64,000 nucleotides of DNA. Origin: JAKAVN01 sp963734845 (GTDB lineage Bacteria; Desulfobacterota; Binatia; Binatales; Binataceae). Both the position numbers and the translations under genes were made by a program. The notes below the pieces were generated by a model. That model was given only the letters and a program-made list of their open reading frames with translations. It was not told the DNA's origin and did no database searches. Each line of letters opens with the position of its first letter. The first letter of the stretch is position 1. The stretch covers positions 1 through 64,000 of the forward strand of contig CAVTIS010000012.1 in assembly GCA_963734845.1 (NCBI GenBank), in the 5' to 3' direction. Of the stretch, positions 32,905 to 41,858 are shown piece by piece.

Positions 32905-33564
32905 ATGCAATTGGAAAACAGCGCGATAGCGGGAATGATGATTCCCGATGCCTTGACCCCCGGGCAGTATTACGACGGTATCCGCGCCGACGATGCCTGC
33001 GTCCGTCCGATTAAGCGCCTGATGCTGGCGGTGCTCGAAGATGCGATGCGCTGCTATCAGACCTATGCCAACTCTCGCAGTCGCGTGCAGCGCCGCCTGT
33101 TCGTCGAGGCCGAGGGGTGGCTGATGGATCGCCGGGGCGACGGCGCGTTTGCCTTCGAGACCGTCTGCGAGACCCTCGGAATCGATCCTCGTTATCTGCG
33201 CGAAGGGCTGCGCCGATGGCGCGTGCAGCAACTCGACGGGATGAATCCGCAGCGCCTGGCGCGCCGATCGCCTGTGACCCGTATCGGCCGGATTAGTGCG
33301 CCGCTTAAGCGCCGGCGACGGAAGCTTTCCGAGACGGCGACGGCCGGGGACGGCGGCGGTATCGAGATCGCGGTCAACGGTCACGGCGGCGGCAATGGCA
33401 ACGGCGTCGCGCATCACCAAGGTGATGTTGCGCGCCACGATCTGACCGCGCACCATGATCTGACCGGCTACGACAGTGAAATCCAAGGCATAAACGAAGA
33501 CGAGCTTGATACTGACATGAACCGGTCGGCCTCGATTGAGGTCCAGGAAGCCGCGCTGGCCTAG
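32905..33564 (+). CDS. Conserved hypothetical protein with helical core and His/Gly-rich tail
   Basis: 219 residues. The N-terminal 110 residues look like a compact helical domain: 'PGQYYDGIRADDACVRPIKR', 'LMLAVLEDAMRCYQTYANSR', 'FETVCETLGIDPRYLREGLR'. The last part resembles a small HTH-like helix pair. I recall similar proteins in Deltaproteobacteria-like genomes without assigned function. The C-terminus (about 145-200) is low-complexity, rich in Gly and His (NGHGGGNGNGVAHHQGDVAR). No function is assigned. Confidence 0.7.
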   Translation: MQLENSAIAGMMIPDALTPGQYYDGIRADDACVRPIKRLMLAVLEDAMRCYQTYANSRSRVQRRLFVEAEGWLMDRRGDGAFAFETVCETLGIDPRYLREGLRRWRVQQLDGMNPQRLARRSPVTRIGRISAPLKRRRRKLSETATAGDGGGIEIAVNGHGGGNGNGVAHHQGDVARHDLTAHHDLTGYDSEIQGINEDELDTDMNRSASIEVQEAALA

Positions 33565-33649
33565 TTATCGCTCTCGCTTAGTTATCCCAGGGGCGCGCGA
33601 GGCGTTTCTTCCTTGCGATGACGTGACGCCCGTCTGACTGCCGTTTCTT

Positions 33650-34645
33650 CTACCGCGCCTGCCACATGATGCGTGCGTGCTCGTCGACCCGGCGCGCGCG
33701 GCCTTCGACGCGCGAGTACTCCAGGTGCGCGAGGGTCTCGAACGTTGCCGCCATCACGTGGAAGATCGGCCGGTCTTCGTCGCCGAAAATCTCCTGCGCC
33801 ACCTCGAAGGCAGTGCGCGGCGTGCGCCTGATCAGGTCGAGCATCTCGGCTTCGCGATAGCGATGATGTTCGATGAGCTGGTTGGCGCGGTGGCGATGGT
33901 CCTGGTAGACGGCGCCGTGTGCGGGCAGCACCAGTTCGACCTCGAAGTTCTGCACCTTGCGCTGCGAATCGATGAAGTCGCTCAGCGGATTGGTCGGTCC
34001 CGAGGGATAGATGCCGACGTGCGGGGTGATCCGTGGCAGCAGATGGTCGCCGACGATCATCACCTTCTCCTTGCGCAGATAAATCACGCTATGCCCGGGG
34101 GCGTGGCCCGGCGTCCAGATGATCTCGAAACGCCGCTCGCCCACGGCGATCACGTCGCCGTCATGCAGGAACGCGTCGGGCTGCGGCACCGGATTGTATT
34201 GGTCAGTGCCCATCCACGTCGGCCGCATCCCTTCGATCGGATAACGATCGATTGGAAAGCCGTGGCCGGTGAAAAATGCGTGCACCTCGGGATTGGCTGA
34301 CGGCGCCGCCACCATGTTCAGCATCCGGTTGACCCGCTCGACCTCGAGGTCGTGCAGGTAGGTGCGGGCGTGGCTTAGCCCCTTGATTGTTCCCGAGGCG
34401 CCGAAATGGTCGACGTGATGATGGGTGCCGAGCAGCACCGTCAGGTCTTCGACCCTGGTTCCGGCTTGCGTGAAGGCGTCCTTGAGTGTGGCCACGCTGT
34501 CGGCCGTGTTCATGCCGGTGTCGACCAGCACCCACTGCCCGCCGCCGCAATCGATCAGATAGACGTTAACGATCGTCGGCCGCATCGGTAGCGGCAAAAA
34601 GAGTTCGTAAATCCCGCTCTGTACTTCCGAAATTTTGGCTGGCAT
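33650..34645 (-). CDS. Metallo-beta-lactamase-fold hydrolase
   Basis: 331 residues. The HxHxDH metal motif is 'LLGTHHHVDHFGASG'; further ligands lie in 'TPGHAPGHSVIYL' and 'MIVGDHLLPRITP'. A C-terminal winged-helix-like part (EMLDLIRRTPRTAFEVAQEI) is typical of the LACTB2-like subgroup. It likely hydrolyses a thioester, lactone or phosphodiester; the substrate is not evident. The intervals 33,565-33,649 and 34,646-34,804 contain no gene. Confidence 0.9.
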   Translation of the reverse strand: MPAKISEVQSGIYELFLPLPMRPTIVNVYLIDCGGGQWVLVDTGMNTADSVATLKDAFTQAGTRVEDLTVLLGTHHHVDHFGASGTIKGLSHARTYLHDLEVERVNRMLNMVAAPSANPEVHAFFTGHGFPIDRYPIEGMRPTWMGTDQYNPVPQPDAFLHDGDVIAVGERRFEIIWTPGHAPGHSVIYLRKEKVMIVGDHLLPRITPHVGIYPSGPTNPLSDFIDSQRKVQNFEVELVLPAHGAVYQDHRHRANQLIEHHRYREAEMLDLIRRTPRTAFEVAQEIFGDEDRPIFHVMAATFETLAHLEYSRVEGRARRVDEHARIMWQAR

Positions 34646-34804
34646 CGCTTCAGGCCTTCGGGGCAGTCCTTGCGCGTGGCCGCGCGAATCGTCGGCCCGC
34701 TACCGCCCGGCCAGAGCCCGGCGCTCTAATCAATACCTGTCCGATTTTACGCGCCGGCAAAATGACCGATCGCGTAACCGGGGGCGCCCGGACTTGTTAA
34801 CTGG

Positions 34805-35017
34805 TTACTCGTGGATCTGATCCTTTACCTGGAAGGTCAGCTTAACCGTCACCTTCCAGCGTGTCACTTTGTTGTGCGCGACTTCGGCCGCGATGTTCGT
34901 CACCTGCGCCGTATGCACGCCCGAGATAGTCACCGCGGCGCGCGCCACCGCCAGGTCCACCGCATGCTCGATCGACTCGGTCGAACTGCCGGTCAACTCG
35001 ATTGTTTTTTCAACCAT
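34805..35017 (-). CDS. Dodecin family flavin-binding protein
   Basis: 70 residues, full family length: MVEKTIELTGSSTESIEHAV ... 'HNKVTRWKVTVKLTFQVKD'. The Trp in 'VTRWKV' stacks on flavin in known dodecins. Dodecins form hollow 12-mers that store or buffer flavin. Nearby flavin-dependent enzymes (LLM oxidoreductase, HpaB-like) give a plausible need. It is divergent from the acyl-CoA synthetase, 126 bases apart. Confidence 0.92.
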   Translation of the reverse strand: MVEKTIELTGSSTESIEHAVDLAVARAAVTISGVHTAQVTNIAAEVAHNKVTRWKVTVKLTFQVKDQIHE

Positions 35018-35143
35018 CGGGATTTCCCGTTCCTCGGCCGGCGCGGCGCTGCGATTTGACGCGCGCGCTCGCGTGGCGTTAGGGTTGAGCCCTGCGCGCT
35101 AATTACGTCACACAGGGCACCTGAAAACAAGGCAGATTTCTCT

Positions 35144-37279
35144 ATGAGCTACGATCGTTCGGCAGTGCGGGCAGTTATCGAGGCGGCAAAGGCGGACCGG
35201 CGAAACACGCTTTCGCCCGCCGAATGCAGGGCGCTCTGCGAGGCCTGCGCAATCCCGCTGCCCAAGGCCGCGACCGCGTCGTCCGCCGCCGAAGCCGGCC
35301 GCGCCGCCAGCGCGCTCGGCTTTCCGGTGGTGATGAAAATCGTCTCACCCGATATCCTGCACAAGACCGAAGCGGGCGGCGTGGTGCTCAACGTTCGGAG
35401 CGCGGCCGAGGCCGAGCGGGCCTACGAAAAGATCGTCGCCGGTGCGCGCGCCTACAAGCCCGACGCCAAAGTCGCCGGAGTCGAAATCCAGCAGATGCTC
35501 TCTGGCGGCCAGGAGGTGATCGTCGGGGCGACGGCCGATCCGAGTTTCGGCAAGGTGGTGGCCTTCGGTCTCGGCGGGGTGCTGGTCGAAGTGCTCAAGG
35601 ACATCACGTTTCGCCTGGCGCCGGCGAGCCGCGACGACGCGCTCTCGATGATCAACGGGATCGCGGCGGCCGAAATCCTGGGCGGTGTGCGCGGCGCGGC
35701 CGCGGTCGACAAGGACGCGCTCGCGGCGATCATCGAAACCGTGTCGACCCTCGCCGCTGACTTTCCGGAGATCGCGGAGCTCGATTTGAACCCGGTGTTG
35801 GCGCGGCCCGACGGCGCAGTGGCGCTCGACGTCCGCGTGTTGCTTGACTTCGCGCCGCCGGCCGAGCGCTATCGGCCCTCGCGCGAGGAAATCTTGCGCG
35901 CGATGAACCGTATCATGCGTCCCGGGGCAATCGCGGTCATCGGCGCGTCGGCCGAAGACGGCAAGATCGGCAACTCGGTGATGAAAAACCTCATCAACGG
36001 CGGTTTCGAGGGGGAGATTTATCCGATCCATCCTAAGCTGCCGGAAGTGATGGGGCGCAAGGCCTATCGCAGCGTCAAGGAAGTGCCGGGCGAGATCGAT
36101 GTCGCGGTATTTGCGATTCCGGCGCCGCTGGTGGCGGGCGCGCTCAAGGAGTGCGGTGAAAAAAAGATTCCCGGCGCGGTGCTGATCCCGTCGGGCTTCG
36201 CGGAAACCGGCAACGTCGAGCTGCAAAACGAGATCGTCAAAATCGGGCGGCAGTACAACGTGCGCCTGATGGGCCCGAACATCTACGGCTTCTACTACTT
36301 GCCGCGCAAGCTGTGCGCGACCTTCTGCACGCCTTACGACGTGCTGGGCAAGGCGGCGCTGTCCTCGCAAAGCGGCGGCGTCGGGATGGCGATCGTCGGC
36401 TTCAGCCGCTCGACTCGGATGGGTGTTTCGGCGATCGTCGGGCTGGGCAACAAGTCCGACCTCGACGAGGACGACCTGCTGACTTTTTTCGAGCAGGACG
36501 ACAACACGCAGGTGATCGCGATGCACGTCGAGGATTTGAAGGACGGCCGCTCATTCGCCGAGGTCGCCAAACGCGTGTCGCGCAAGAAGCCGGTGATCGT
36601 GCTCAAGGCCGGACGCACCGTGCTCGGCGCGCGCGCCGCGCGATCGCATACCGCGGCGCTTGCCGGCAACGATCGCATCTATGAGGACGTGCTGCGCCAG
36701 TCGGGCGTGGTGCGCGCCCGCGCGCTCAACGACATGCTCGAGTTTGCACGATGCCTGCCGATCATGGCGGCGCCCACGGGCGAGAACGTGCTCATCATCA
36801 CCGGCGCCGGCGGCTCGGGCGTGCTGCTCTCGGACGCCTGCGTGGATAACGGGCTCAAGCTGATGGAGATGCCACCCGACCTCGACACGGCCTTTCGCAA
36901 GTTCATTCCGCCCTTCGGCGCGGCTGGCAACCCGGTGGACATCACTGGCGGTGAGCCGCCCGCGACCTATCGCAACACGATTCGGCTGGGGCTGGAGGAG
37001 CCGCGCATCCACGCGCTCATCCTCGGCTACTGGCACACCATCATCACGCCGCCGCTGGTGTTCGCAAAACTGGTGACCGAGGTGGTCGAGGAGATGCGCA
37101 CCAAGGGAATCGACAAGCCTATCGTGGCGTCATTGGTCGGCGACGTCGAAGTCGAAGACGCCTGCCGCGTGCTCTTCGAGCACAACATCCCGGCCTATCC
37201 GTACACCACCGAGAAACCGGTGATCGTGCTGGGTGCGAAGTATCAATGGGCGCGCGCCGCCGGCTTGGTGGGAGGCTGA
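35144..37279 (+). CDS. ADP-forming acyl-CoA synthetase, fused beta-alpha subunits
   Basis: 711 residues. The N-terminal ATP-grasp domain (about 15-236) has 'FPVVMKIVSPDILHKTEAGG' and 'ELDLNPVL'. A CoA-binding Rossmann domain (about 258-350) has 'GAIAVIGASAEDGKIGNSVM'. Succinyl-CoA-ligase-like domains run to the end, with the phospho-His region 'RSHTAALAGND' (H502) and 'GNPVDITGG'. The ATP-grasp part comes first, the reverse of the common alpha-beta fusion. It makes an acyl-CoA from acid, CoA and ATP with ADP release, or the reverse. The substrate is unknown. Confidence 0.9.
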   Translation: MSYDRSAVRAVIEAAKADRRNTLSPAECRALCEACAIPLPKAATASSAAEAGRAASALGFPVVMKIVSPDILHKTEAGGVVLNVRSAAEAERAYEKIVAGARAYKPDAKVAGVEIQQMLSGGQEVIVGATADPSFGKVVAFGLGGVLVEVLKDITFRLAPASRDDALSMINGIAAAEILGGVRGAAAVDKDALAAIIETVSTLAADFPEIAELDLNPVLARPDGAVALDVRVLLDFAPPAERYRPSREEILRAMNRIMRPGAIAVIGASAEDGKIGNSVMKNLINGGFEGEIYPIHPKLPEVMGRKAYRSVKEVPGEIDVAVFAIPAPLVAGALKECGEKKIPGAVLIPSGFAETGNVELQNEIVKIGRQYNVRLMGPNIYGFYYLPRKLCATFCTPYDVLGKAALSSQSGGVGMAIVGFSRSTRMGVSAIVGLGNKSDLDEDDLLTFFEQDDNTQVIAMHVEDLKDGRSFAEVAKRVSRKKPVIVLKAGRTVLGARAARSHTAALAGNDRIYEDVLRQSGVVRARALNDMLEFARCLPIMAAPTGENVLIITGAGGSGVLLSDACVDNGLKLMEMPPDLDTAFRKFIPPFGAAGNPVDITGGEPPATYRNTIRLGLEEPRIHALILGYWHTIITPPLVFAKLVTEVVEEMRTKGIDKPIVASLVGDVEVEDACRVLFEHNIPAYPYTTEKPVIVLGAKYQWARAAGLVGG

Positions 37280-37402
37280 TCGCAAGGGAAGGTCTGGCAG
37301 GATACTACTAGATTCTGCCTTGCCCAGGAAATTTGTGCCCCTGAAATCAAGCCATCAACGGCGACAGAATCGCAGGCGTTAGCGACTCCAAAAAGGTCGG
37401 CG

Positions 37403-37804
37403 CTACTTCTCTTTCTTCTCAAATTTCAGCGACGCCGAGTTCATGCAATAGCGCAATCCCGTGGGGTTCGGGCCGTCGTCGAAAACGTGCCCCAGGTGCG
37501 CGCCGCAGCGGCTGCACGTCACCTCGGTCCGCACCATTCCGAAGCTCTTGTCCACGTTGTTTTCGACCTTGGTCTCGTCCTTGGGGGCATAGAAGCTCGG
37601 CCATCCGCAGCCCGAATCGAATTTAGTCTCGGAATTGAACAGCTCGTTGCCGCAGCAGACACAGAGATAAACGCCCTGGTCGTGGAAATCCCAATATTTG
37701 CCGGTGAATGCGCGCTCGGTGCCTTTTTTGCGCGCGACCTCGAATTGTTCGGGAGTCAGGAGCGTTTTCCATTCCTCATCGGTCTTGACGATTTTTTCGG
37801 CCAT
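37403..37804 (-). CDS. msrB: Peptide-methionine (R)-S-oxide reductase
   Basis: 133 residues from the ATG at 37804 with GGGGAG upstream; the frame is open to 37933. 'VCCGNELFNSETKFDSGCGW' and 'TCSRCGAHLGHVFDDG' supply the four zinc Cys. The catalytic Cys is in 'GLRYCMNSASLKF'. It repairs methionine-R-sulfoxide with thioredoxin. MsrA is not fused. Confidence 0.95.
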   Translation of the reverse strand: MAEKIVKTDEEWKTLLTPEQFEVARKKGTERAFTGKYWDFHDQGVYLCVCCGNELFNSETKFDSGCGWPSFYAPKDETKVENNVDKSFGMVRTEVTCSRCGAHLGHVFDDGPNPTGLRYCMNSASLKFEKKEK

Positions 37805-37954
37805 GGTGCTTCTCCCCTCACATCCAAACGGCAAAGCGCATGCCTGAGTTTCATTACGTTGCTTCGCGGTGCACAAAAGTTTGACAACAAAGAAAAAGAC
37901 CGCGGAGGTTTCCCATTCCGCGGCCGTTCGCAATCCTTGGTTAGCGATCGATAA

Positions 37955-38398
37955 TCAGTGCAACACCGGCTGCGCGGGAGGCGAGGTCAGCGGCACAAGC
38001 GGTGGCGGCACCGCGACCGGGCCGACCGGCGTGCGCTCGATGTAGGTTTGCGGCGCAGCGCTCTCGGCCGCTGAGGTTGTGTTGGCTGGCAGCACGGGTA
38101 CGATTGGCTGAGCGTTCTCGCCGGGGTTGTATATCTGGCTGTATTCGGTGTCGCCGCTCATCATCGGGGCGAGCGAGGTCTTGGTCGCGAGGTAATGCAG
38201 CGGACGGGTCACGCCCCACTCCAGCGCGTAGCCGATTGGCGCGATGAAGTAGCTGACCACCTTAAGCAGTTGCCCGTCCTCGGTATCGGTATACTCGTTG
38301 GGATTCTGCTTGTCGTTGTATGGGCCCTGCTGGGCGAACGCCATCGCCGGCATCGCCATCACCAGGACCATGACTGTGCAAAGCATTAGCCGTCGCAT
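37955..38398 (-). CDS. Secreted hypothetical protein
   Basis: 147 residues with a clear signal peptide (MRRLMLCTVMVLVMAMPAMA, then FAQQ). The mature part starts acidic/Asn-rich and has 'LLKVVSYFIAPIGYALEWGV' followed by 'TRPLHYLATKT', which may be an amphipathic or re-entrant membrane helix. The C-terminus is Pro/Val-rich. No family is named. Probably periplasmic or outer-membrane associated. Confidence 0.7.
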   Translation of the reverse strand: MRRLMLCTVMVLVMAMPAMAFAQQGPYNDKQNPNEYTDTEDGQLLKVVSYFIAPIGYALEWGVTRPLHYLATKTSLAPMMSGDTEYSQIYNPGENAQPIVPVLPANTTSAAESAAPQTYIERTPVGPVAVPPPLVPLTSPPAQPVLH

Positions 38399-38495
38399 GA
38401 CAATAGTTTGTGCCCGACGTGCAGTTTATGTCAATGGTCGCGAGACGCCACCGGCGATACGCGGCCTTGCTCTGCGCCCGCGATACGAGGCTTAA

Positions 38496-39338
38496 ATGCG
38501 CACCTATTCGGCTGCCCCGGCGACACGCGCGCTCACCCCTACCGGCGGTTTCCTGGACGGTTTCAGCTACTCGCTTAACCCATACGTCGGATGCGCGTTT
38601 GGCGACAATGGCGGCTGCCCTTTCTGTTACGTGAGGGCGCTGCCGGTCGCTCGAGCGCAGGCGGGGCCGTGGGGTACGTGGGTGGTCGCCAAGTCCAATC
38701 TGCTGGAGTTGCTCGCGCGCGAGCTTGGCGCGCTGGAAAAATCGGGGAAGCTCGAACGCGCGGCCGTTTTCATGTCGAGCGCGACTGATCCGTACCAGGG
38801 CATGGAGCGGCGGATGCGCCTGACGCGCGGCGCGCTGGAGTTGTTCGTGCGTCGGCCCCCGCGCCGCGTGCTGCTGCAGACGCGGAGTCCGATGATCGAA
38901 CGCGACCTCGATCTGCTGACCCGCCTGGGGCCGCGGCTCATCGCGTCGATAACCGTGGAGACCGACGATGAGCAAGTGCGCCGCGCGCTCACGCCGACCT
39001 CGCCGTCGATCGCGCGACGTCTCGCAACGGCGTGCCGGCTGCGCGCGGCCGGCGTGTTCGTGCAGCTCGCGATCGCTCCGATGATGCCGAACCATCCCGA
39101 GCGCCTCGCTGAGCTTGCCGACGGCGGCGCCGATCGCGTGGTCGTCGACACTTACTTCGACGGCGACGGCTCAGGTGGCCGGCGCTCGCGCGCGCTCAGG
39201 ATGGAGGAGCTGTATGCGCGGCTGGGTTACAAGGAATGGTTTCGGCCGGGTGCGGAGCGCGAACTTATGGCGGCGATGCGCGCGCGGCTGGGCGAGGAGC
39301 GGGTGCTCTTCAGCCGCGAGGGATTCAACGCGGTATAG
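38496..39338 (+). CDS. Radical SAM protein (spore photoproduct lyase-like) with unusual cysteine spacing
   Basis: 280 residues. The opening 'FSYSLNPYVGCAFGDNGGCP' then FCYVRA places C33, C41 and C44, a C-x7-C-x2-C pattern rather than the usual C-x3-C-x2-C of the NPYxGC family. Downstream 'MSSATDPYQGMERRMRLTRG', 'LLQTRSPMIERDLDLL' and 'ASITVETDDEQVRRALTPTS' match this SplB-like family throughout. It probably binds a 4Fe-4S cluster and cleaves SAM. The substrate is unknown. Confidence 0.88.
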   Translation: MRTYSAAPATRALTPTGGFLDGFSYSLNPYVGCAFGDNGGCPFCYVRALPVARAQAGPWGTWVVAKSNLLELLARELGALEKSGKLERAAVFMSSATDPYQGMERRMRLTRGALELFVRRPPRRVLLQTRSPMIERDLDLLTRLGPRLIASITVETDDEQVRRALTPTSPSIARRLATACRLRAAGVFVQLAIAPMMPNHPERLAELADGGADRVVVDTYFDGDGSGGRRSRALRMEELYARLGYKEWFRPGAERELMAAMRARLGEERVLFSREGFNAV

Positions 39339-39442
39339 GGATCGCGGCCGCTGACATTTCCCGCGCGCACCCGGTTGTGGCATAAGGGCGAAGATCCGCG
39401 AGAGAGACTCAACGTTCCACATCGATCAAGGAGCTTCTGCCC

Positions 39443-40480
39443 ATGGACTTCGGAATTCTTCTACCATTTCGCAACCCTCCGCAGTGGCATCGGCCGATAA
39501 CCGAGGTCTACGACGAGCATCTTCAAGAAGCCGTGCTGGCGGAGGAACTCGGATACGACCACGTCTGGACCACAGAGCATCACTTTTACGACGACGCCTG
39601 GTCACCTTCGCTGCTGCCGATTCTCTCAGCCATCGCGCAGCGCACCAGCCGCATCCGCTTGGGAACCTTCATCATCATCCTGCCCTTTCATCATCCGGTC
39701 CGCGTCGCCGAGGACGCAGCGACGGTCGATATCTTGTCCAAAGGGCGGCTCGACCTGGGCGTTGGCCAGGGCTACGTGGTTAGCGAGTTCGACAGCTTCC
39801 GCATTCCGCGCAGCCAGCGCGGCGGACGGGTCGAGGAGGGAGTGGAGCTGATCCGGCGATGCTTCACCGAGGAGAACTTTTCCTTCGACGGCAAGTACTA
39901 CCAGATGAAAAACGTGAATCTGACACCCAAGCCGGTGCAGAAGCCTTTTCCGCCGCTCTGGATCGCCGCGATGGCGGAAAAGTCGGTCGCCCGCGTGGCC
40001 AGGATGGGATATCACCTGGCCGGCAGTGGTGGCGTCGATCTCCAGCAGATGTACGACGCGGGCCTGCGCAGCCACGGCCACGACGTCGCGAGCCACTACA
40101 TCGCGCAGTTGCGCGCGGTCTATGTCGCCGAGACGCGCGAGCAGGCTTGGGACGACGCCGAAGAGCATCTGTACTACATGATGACGGCATACGATCGGCG
40201 TTTTAAAGAGGCGAACGATTTGCCTTGGAGCGAAGCGGTTTTCTCGCAATCCGACGTTCCGCCTCCGGGCAAGATGCGCAATACACCGGGACTAAGCTTT
40301 TTTCAGGCGCCGCTGGCCGTGGGAACTCCGGATGACGTGGTACGGGAGCTCAAGCGTTACAGTGAGGCGGGCCGGGTGACGCATCTGGTGATGTGGATGC
40401 AGTTGCCGGGGATGCCTGCGCAGAAGGCGCGCCGTTCGATGGAGCTGTTCGCGAAAGAAGTAATGCCGAAGTTGCGTTGA
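39443..40480 (+). CDS. LLM-class (luciferase-like) flavin-dependent monooxygenase
   Basis: 345 residues, TIM barrel of bacterial luciferase type: MDFGILLPFRNPPQWHRPIT, 'GYDHVWTTEHHFYDDAWSPS', 'RLGTFIIILPFHHPVRVAED' and 'GRLDLGVGQGYVVSEF'. The family uses FMNH2 or F420H2. 'EEGVELIRRCFTEENFSFDG' is a typical middle helix-strand. It ends before a strong hairpin terminator. The substrate is not evident. Confidence 0.9.
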   Translation: MDFGILLPFRNPPQWHRPITEVYDEHLQEAVLAEELGYDHVWTTEHHFYDDAWSPSLLPILSAIAQRTSRIRLGTFIIILPFHHPVRVAEDAATVDILSKGRLDLGVGQGYVVSEFDSFRIPRSQRGGRVEEGVELIRRCFTEENFSFDGKYYQMKNVNLTPKPVQKPFPPLWIAAMAEKSVARVARMGYHLAGSGGVDLQQMYDAGLRSHGHDVASHYIAQLRAVYVAETREQAWDDAEEHLYYMMTAYDRRFKEANDLPWSEAVFSQSDVPPPGKMRNTPGLSFFQAPLAVGTPDDVVRELKRYSEAGRVTHLVMWMQLPGMPAQKARRSMELFAKEVMPKLR

Positions 40481-40544
40481 TTCATCGGAGCAAAATTTCC
40501 GTCTCAACTATACAGTCATAAATCAAAGCCTGAATACGTAATGA

Positions 40545-40577
40545 GAAGCCCGGCTGTCCAAACGACAGTCGGGCTTC
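40545..40577 (+). terminator. Hairpin terminator after the LLM gene
   Basis: GAAGCCCGGCTGTC (40545-40558) pairs with GACAGTCGGGCTTC (40564-40577), with loop CAAAC and one G:T wobble. It begins 64 bases after the stop. There is no long U-tract, so efficiency is uncertain. The rest of the interval, 40,578-40,844, holds no gene. Confidence 0.7.
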
Positions 40578-40844
40578 GGCGCCTTTGGCCTCGAGTATTG
40601 CGTTCGCCACATGCACACGGCACGCCGATGGATACACGCGCGCTTTGGCGCAGGCGGCCTCAACTTGCCGTACGACGCCGGAGCGGGGCGGCGCGTTCCC
40701 CTCGGCGCCAGCGACGATCGAATTCGCCTCTAGCAAGCCTTACTGTCGCAAATTTTCCAACCCGCCCTGGTTCGCTTGCTTCGTACCACAGCGAAAGCGT
40801 TAGCCTGACAGATACTCATTTTGACTTTGAAAGAGGTATAACTG

Positions 40845-41432
40845 ATGGAAAACAGAACTGGCTATCTCGCGCGTTTGGCTCTGGCGGCAATCCCGAGTCT
40901 CGGACTGTTATTGATGGCCGGCGGCGGCTCGGCCCTCGCCGGAATGAACGAGCACAATTTTCACGGACGCTATGTCGCTTCGTATCATGCCTTTGACGCG
41001 TCGATCACCGGAACCGTGAGCGAGCCGAATCCGCCGGCGACACCGTACGCAGTTTCGGGCGCGATGTTCAGCGACGGCAAGGGGAACCTTTCTGGCTTCC
41101 TCAACGAGGACTACGGCTCGCCGGGCACTGGCGCCGCGGCGAGTTGTTCGATCACTGGTTCCTATACGGTTGGCAGTGCTCCCGTCGGCGCGGCGGGCGG
41201 ATTCGTTACGATTAATCTGACCAGCAGTTGCAAGACAGTGACCTGCACCGGGACCACCGTGCCGAGCTGCGCGGTCAGCGGTTCCGCCAGCCCCGGATCG
41301 CCTGTCCAGTTGTTCTGCGCATTGTCGGGCCCGTCGGGCAAGTCACTCGATTGCACGGAGATGGGAGAGGCGGCGAGCGGCACTACCTTCCAGACTCCAA
41401 TCTCGGCGCCACACTGGGAGCGGGAAGACTAG
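40845..41432 (+). CDS. Secreted hypothetical protein
   Basis: 195 residues with a signal peptide (LARLALAAIPSLGLLLMAGG, then GSALAG). The mature part is Ser/Gly/Thr-rich with an even number of Cys (SCSITGSYTVG, SSCKTVTCTGTT, PSCAVSG), suggesting disulfides in an extracytoplasmic beta protein. No family is named. The gene is bracketed by two hairpins, so it appears monocistronic. Confidence 0.7.
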   Translation: MENRTGYLARLALAAIPSLGLLLMAGGGSALAGMNEHNFHGRYVASYHAFDASITGTVSEPNPPATPYAVSGAMFSDGKGNLSGFLNEDYGSPGTGAAASCSITGSYTVGSAPVGAAGGFVTINLTSSCKTVTCTGTTVPSCAVSGSASPGSPVQLFCALSGPSGKSLDCTEMGEAASGTTFQTPISAPHWERED

Positions 41433-41469
41433 GAACTACTGAAGAAGCCTGATGGCTTTGTTCGCCAAA

Positions 41470-41503
41470 GCGGCGCGGCCGATCCTCGGATCGGCCGCGC
41501 CGC
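41470..41503. terminator. Strong hairpin between convergent genes
   Basis: A 16-bp perfect stem (GCGGCGCGGCCGATCC / GGATCGGCCGCGCCGC) with a two-base TC loop. It lies between the plus-strand secreted protein and the minus-strand GlsB gene, so it may serve both directions. No U-tract follows. Confidence 0.65.
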
Positions 41504-41542
41504 CGCGTTCAGGAGATAAATTCGACTTGTGCCCCGCGCCAG

Positions 41543-41791
41543 TCAGTGCTGAGGCGACGGGCTGTGAATCAGATGAACGATACCGACGAGGACAATCGCG
41601 CCCACCGTCGCCATCGCAAGATGTCCGATTCCGCTATACACCTGGATGTTGAATGCGTCGAAAATCCGATTGCCGATGACGGCGCCTACGAGGCCGAGCA
41701 GGATGTCGGCAAACATGCCGTAGCCCTCGCCGCGTACGATCTTCCCGGCCAGCCATCCTGCGATTAGTCCGATAATGATAGCGCCGATCAT
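41543..41791 (-). CDS. GlsB/YeaQ/YmgE family membrane protein
   Basis: 82 residues, three hydrophobic helices: MIGAIIIGLIAGWLAGKIVR, 'ADILLGLVGAVIGNRIFDAF' and 'HLAMATVGAIVLVGIVHLI'. Length and the GWLAG...GLVGAVIG pattern match the transglycosylase-associated family, small inner-membrane stress proteins of unclear activity. Confidence 0.92.
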   Translation of the reverse strand: MIGAIIIGLIAGWLAGKIVRGEGYGMFADILLGLVGAVIGNRIFDAFNIQVYSGIGHLAMATVGAIVLVGIVHLIHSPSPQH

Positions 41792-41858
41792 GCGATGAAC
41801 CCTCCCTGTGATGAAAGATCCGTGTGTGACGGGAACGCCGGGGCGGCTCGCGCACCAC

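Noticed and set aside
37280..37402. Terminator downstream of the acyl-CoA synthetase
   Set aside because: GGCAGGAT / ATTCTGCC forms only a weak interrupted stem without a U-tract.
40482..40736. Minus-strand 84-residue ORF between the LLM and secreted-protein genes
   Set aside because: It reads straight through the hairpin terminator, has no ribosome site and no family.
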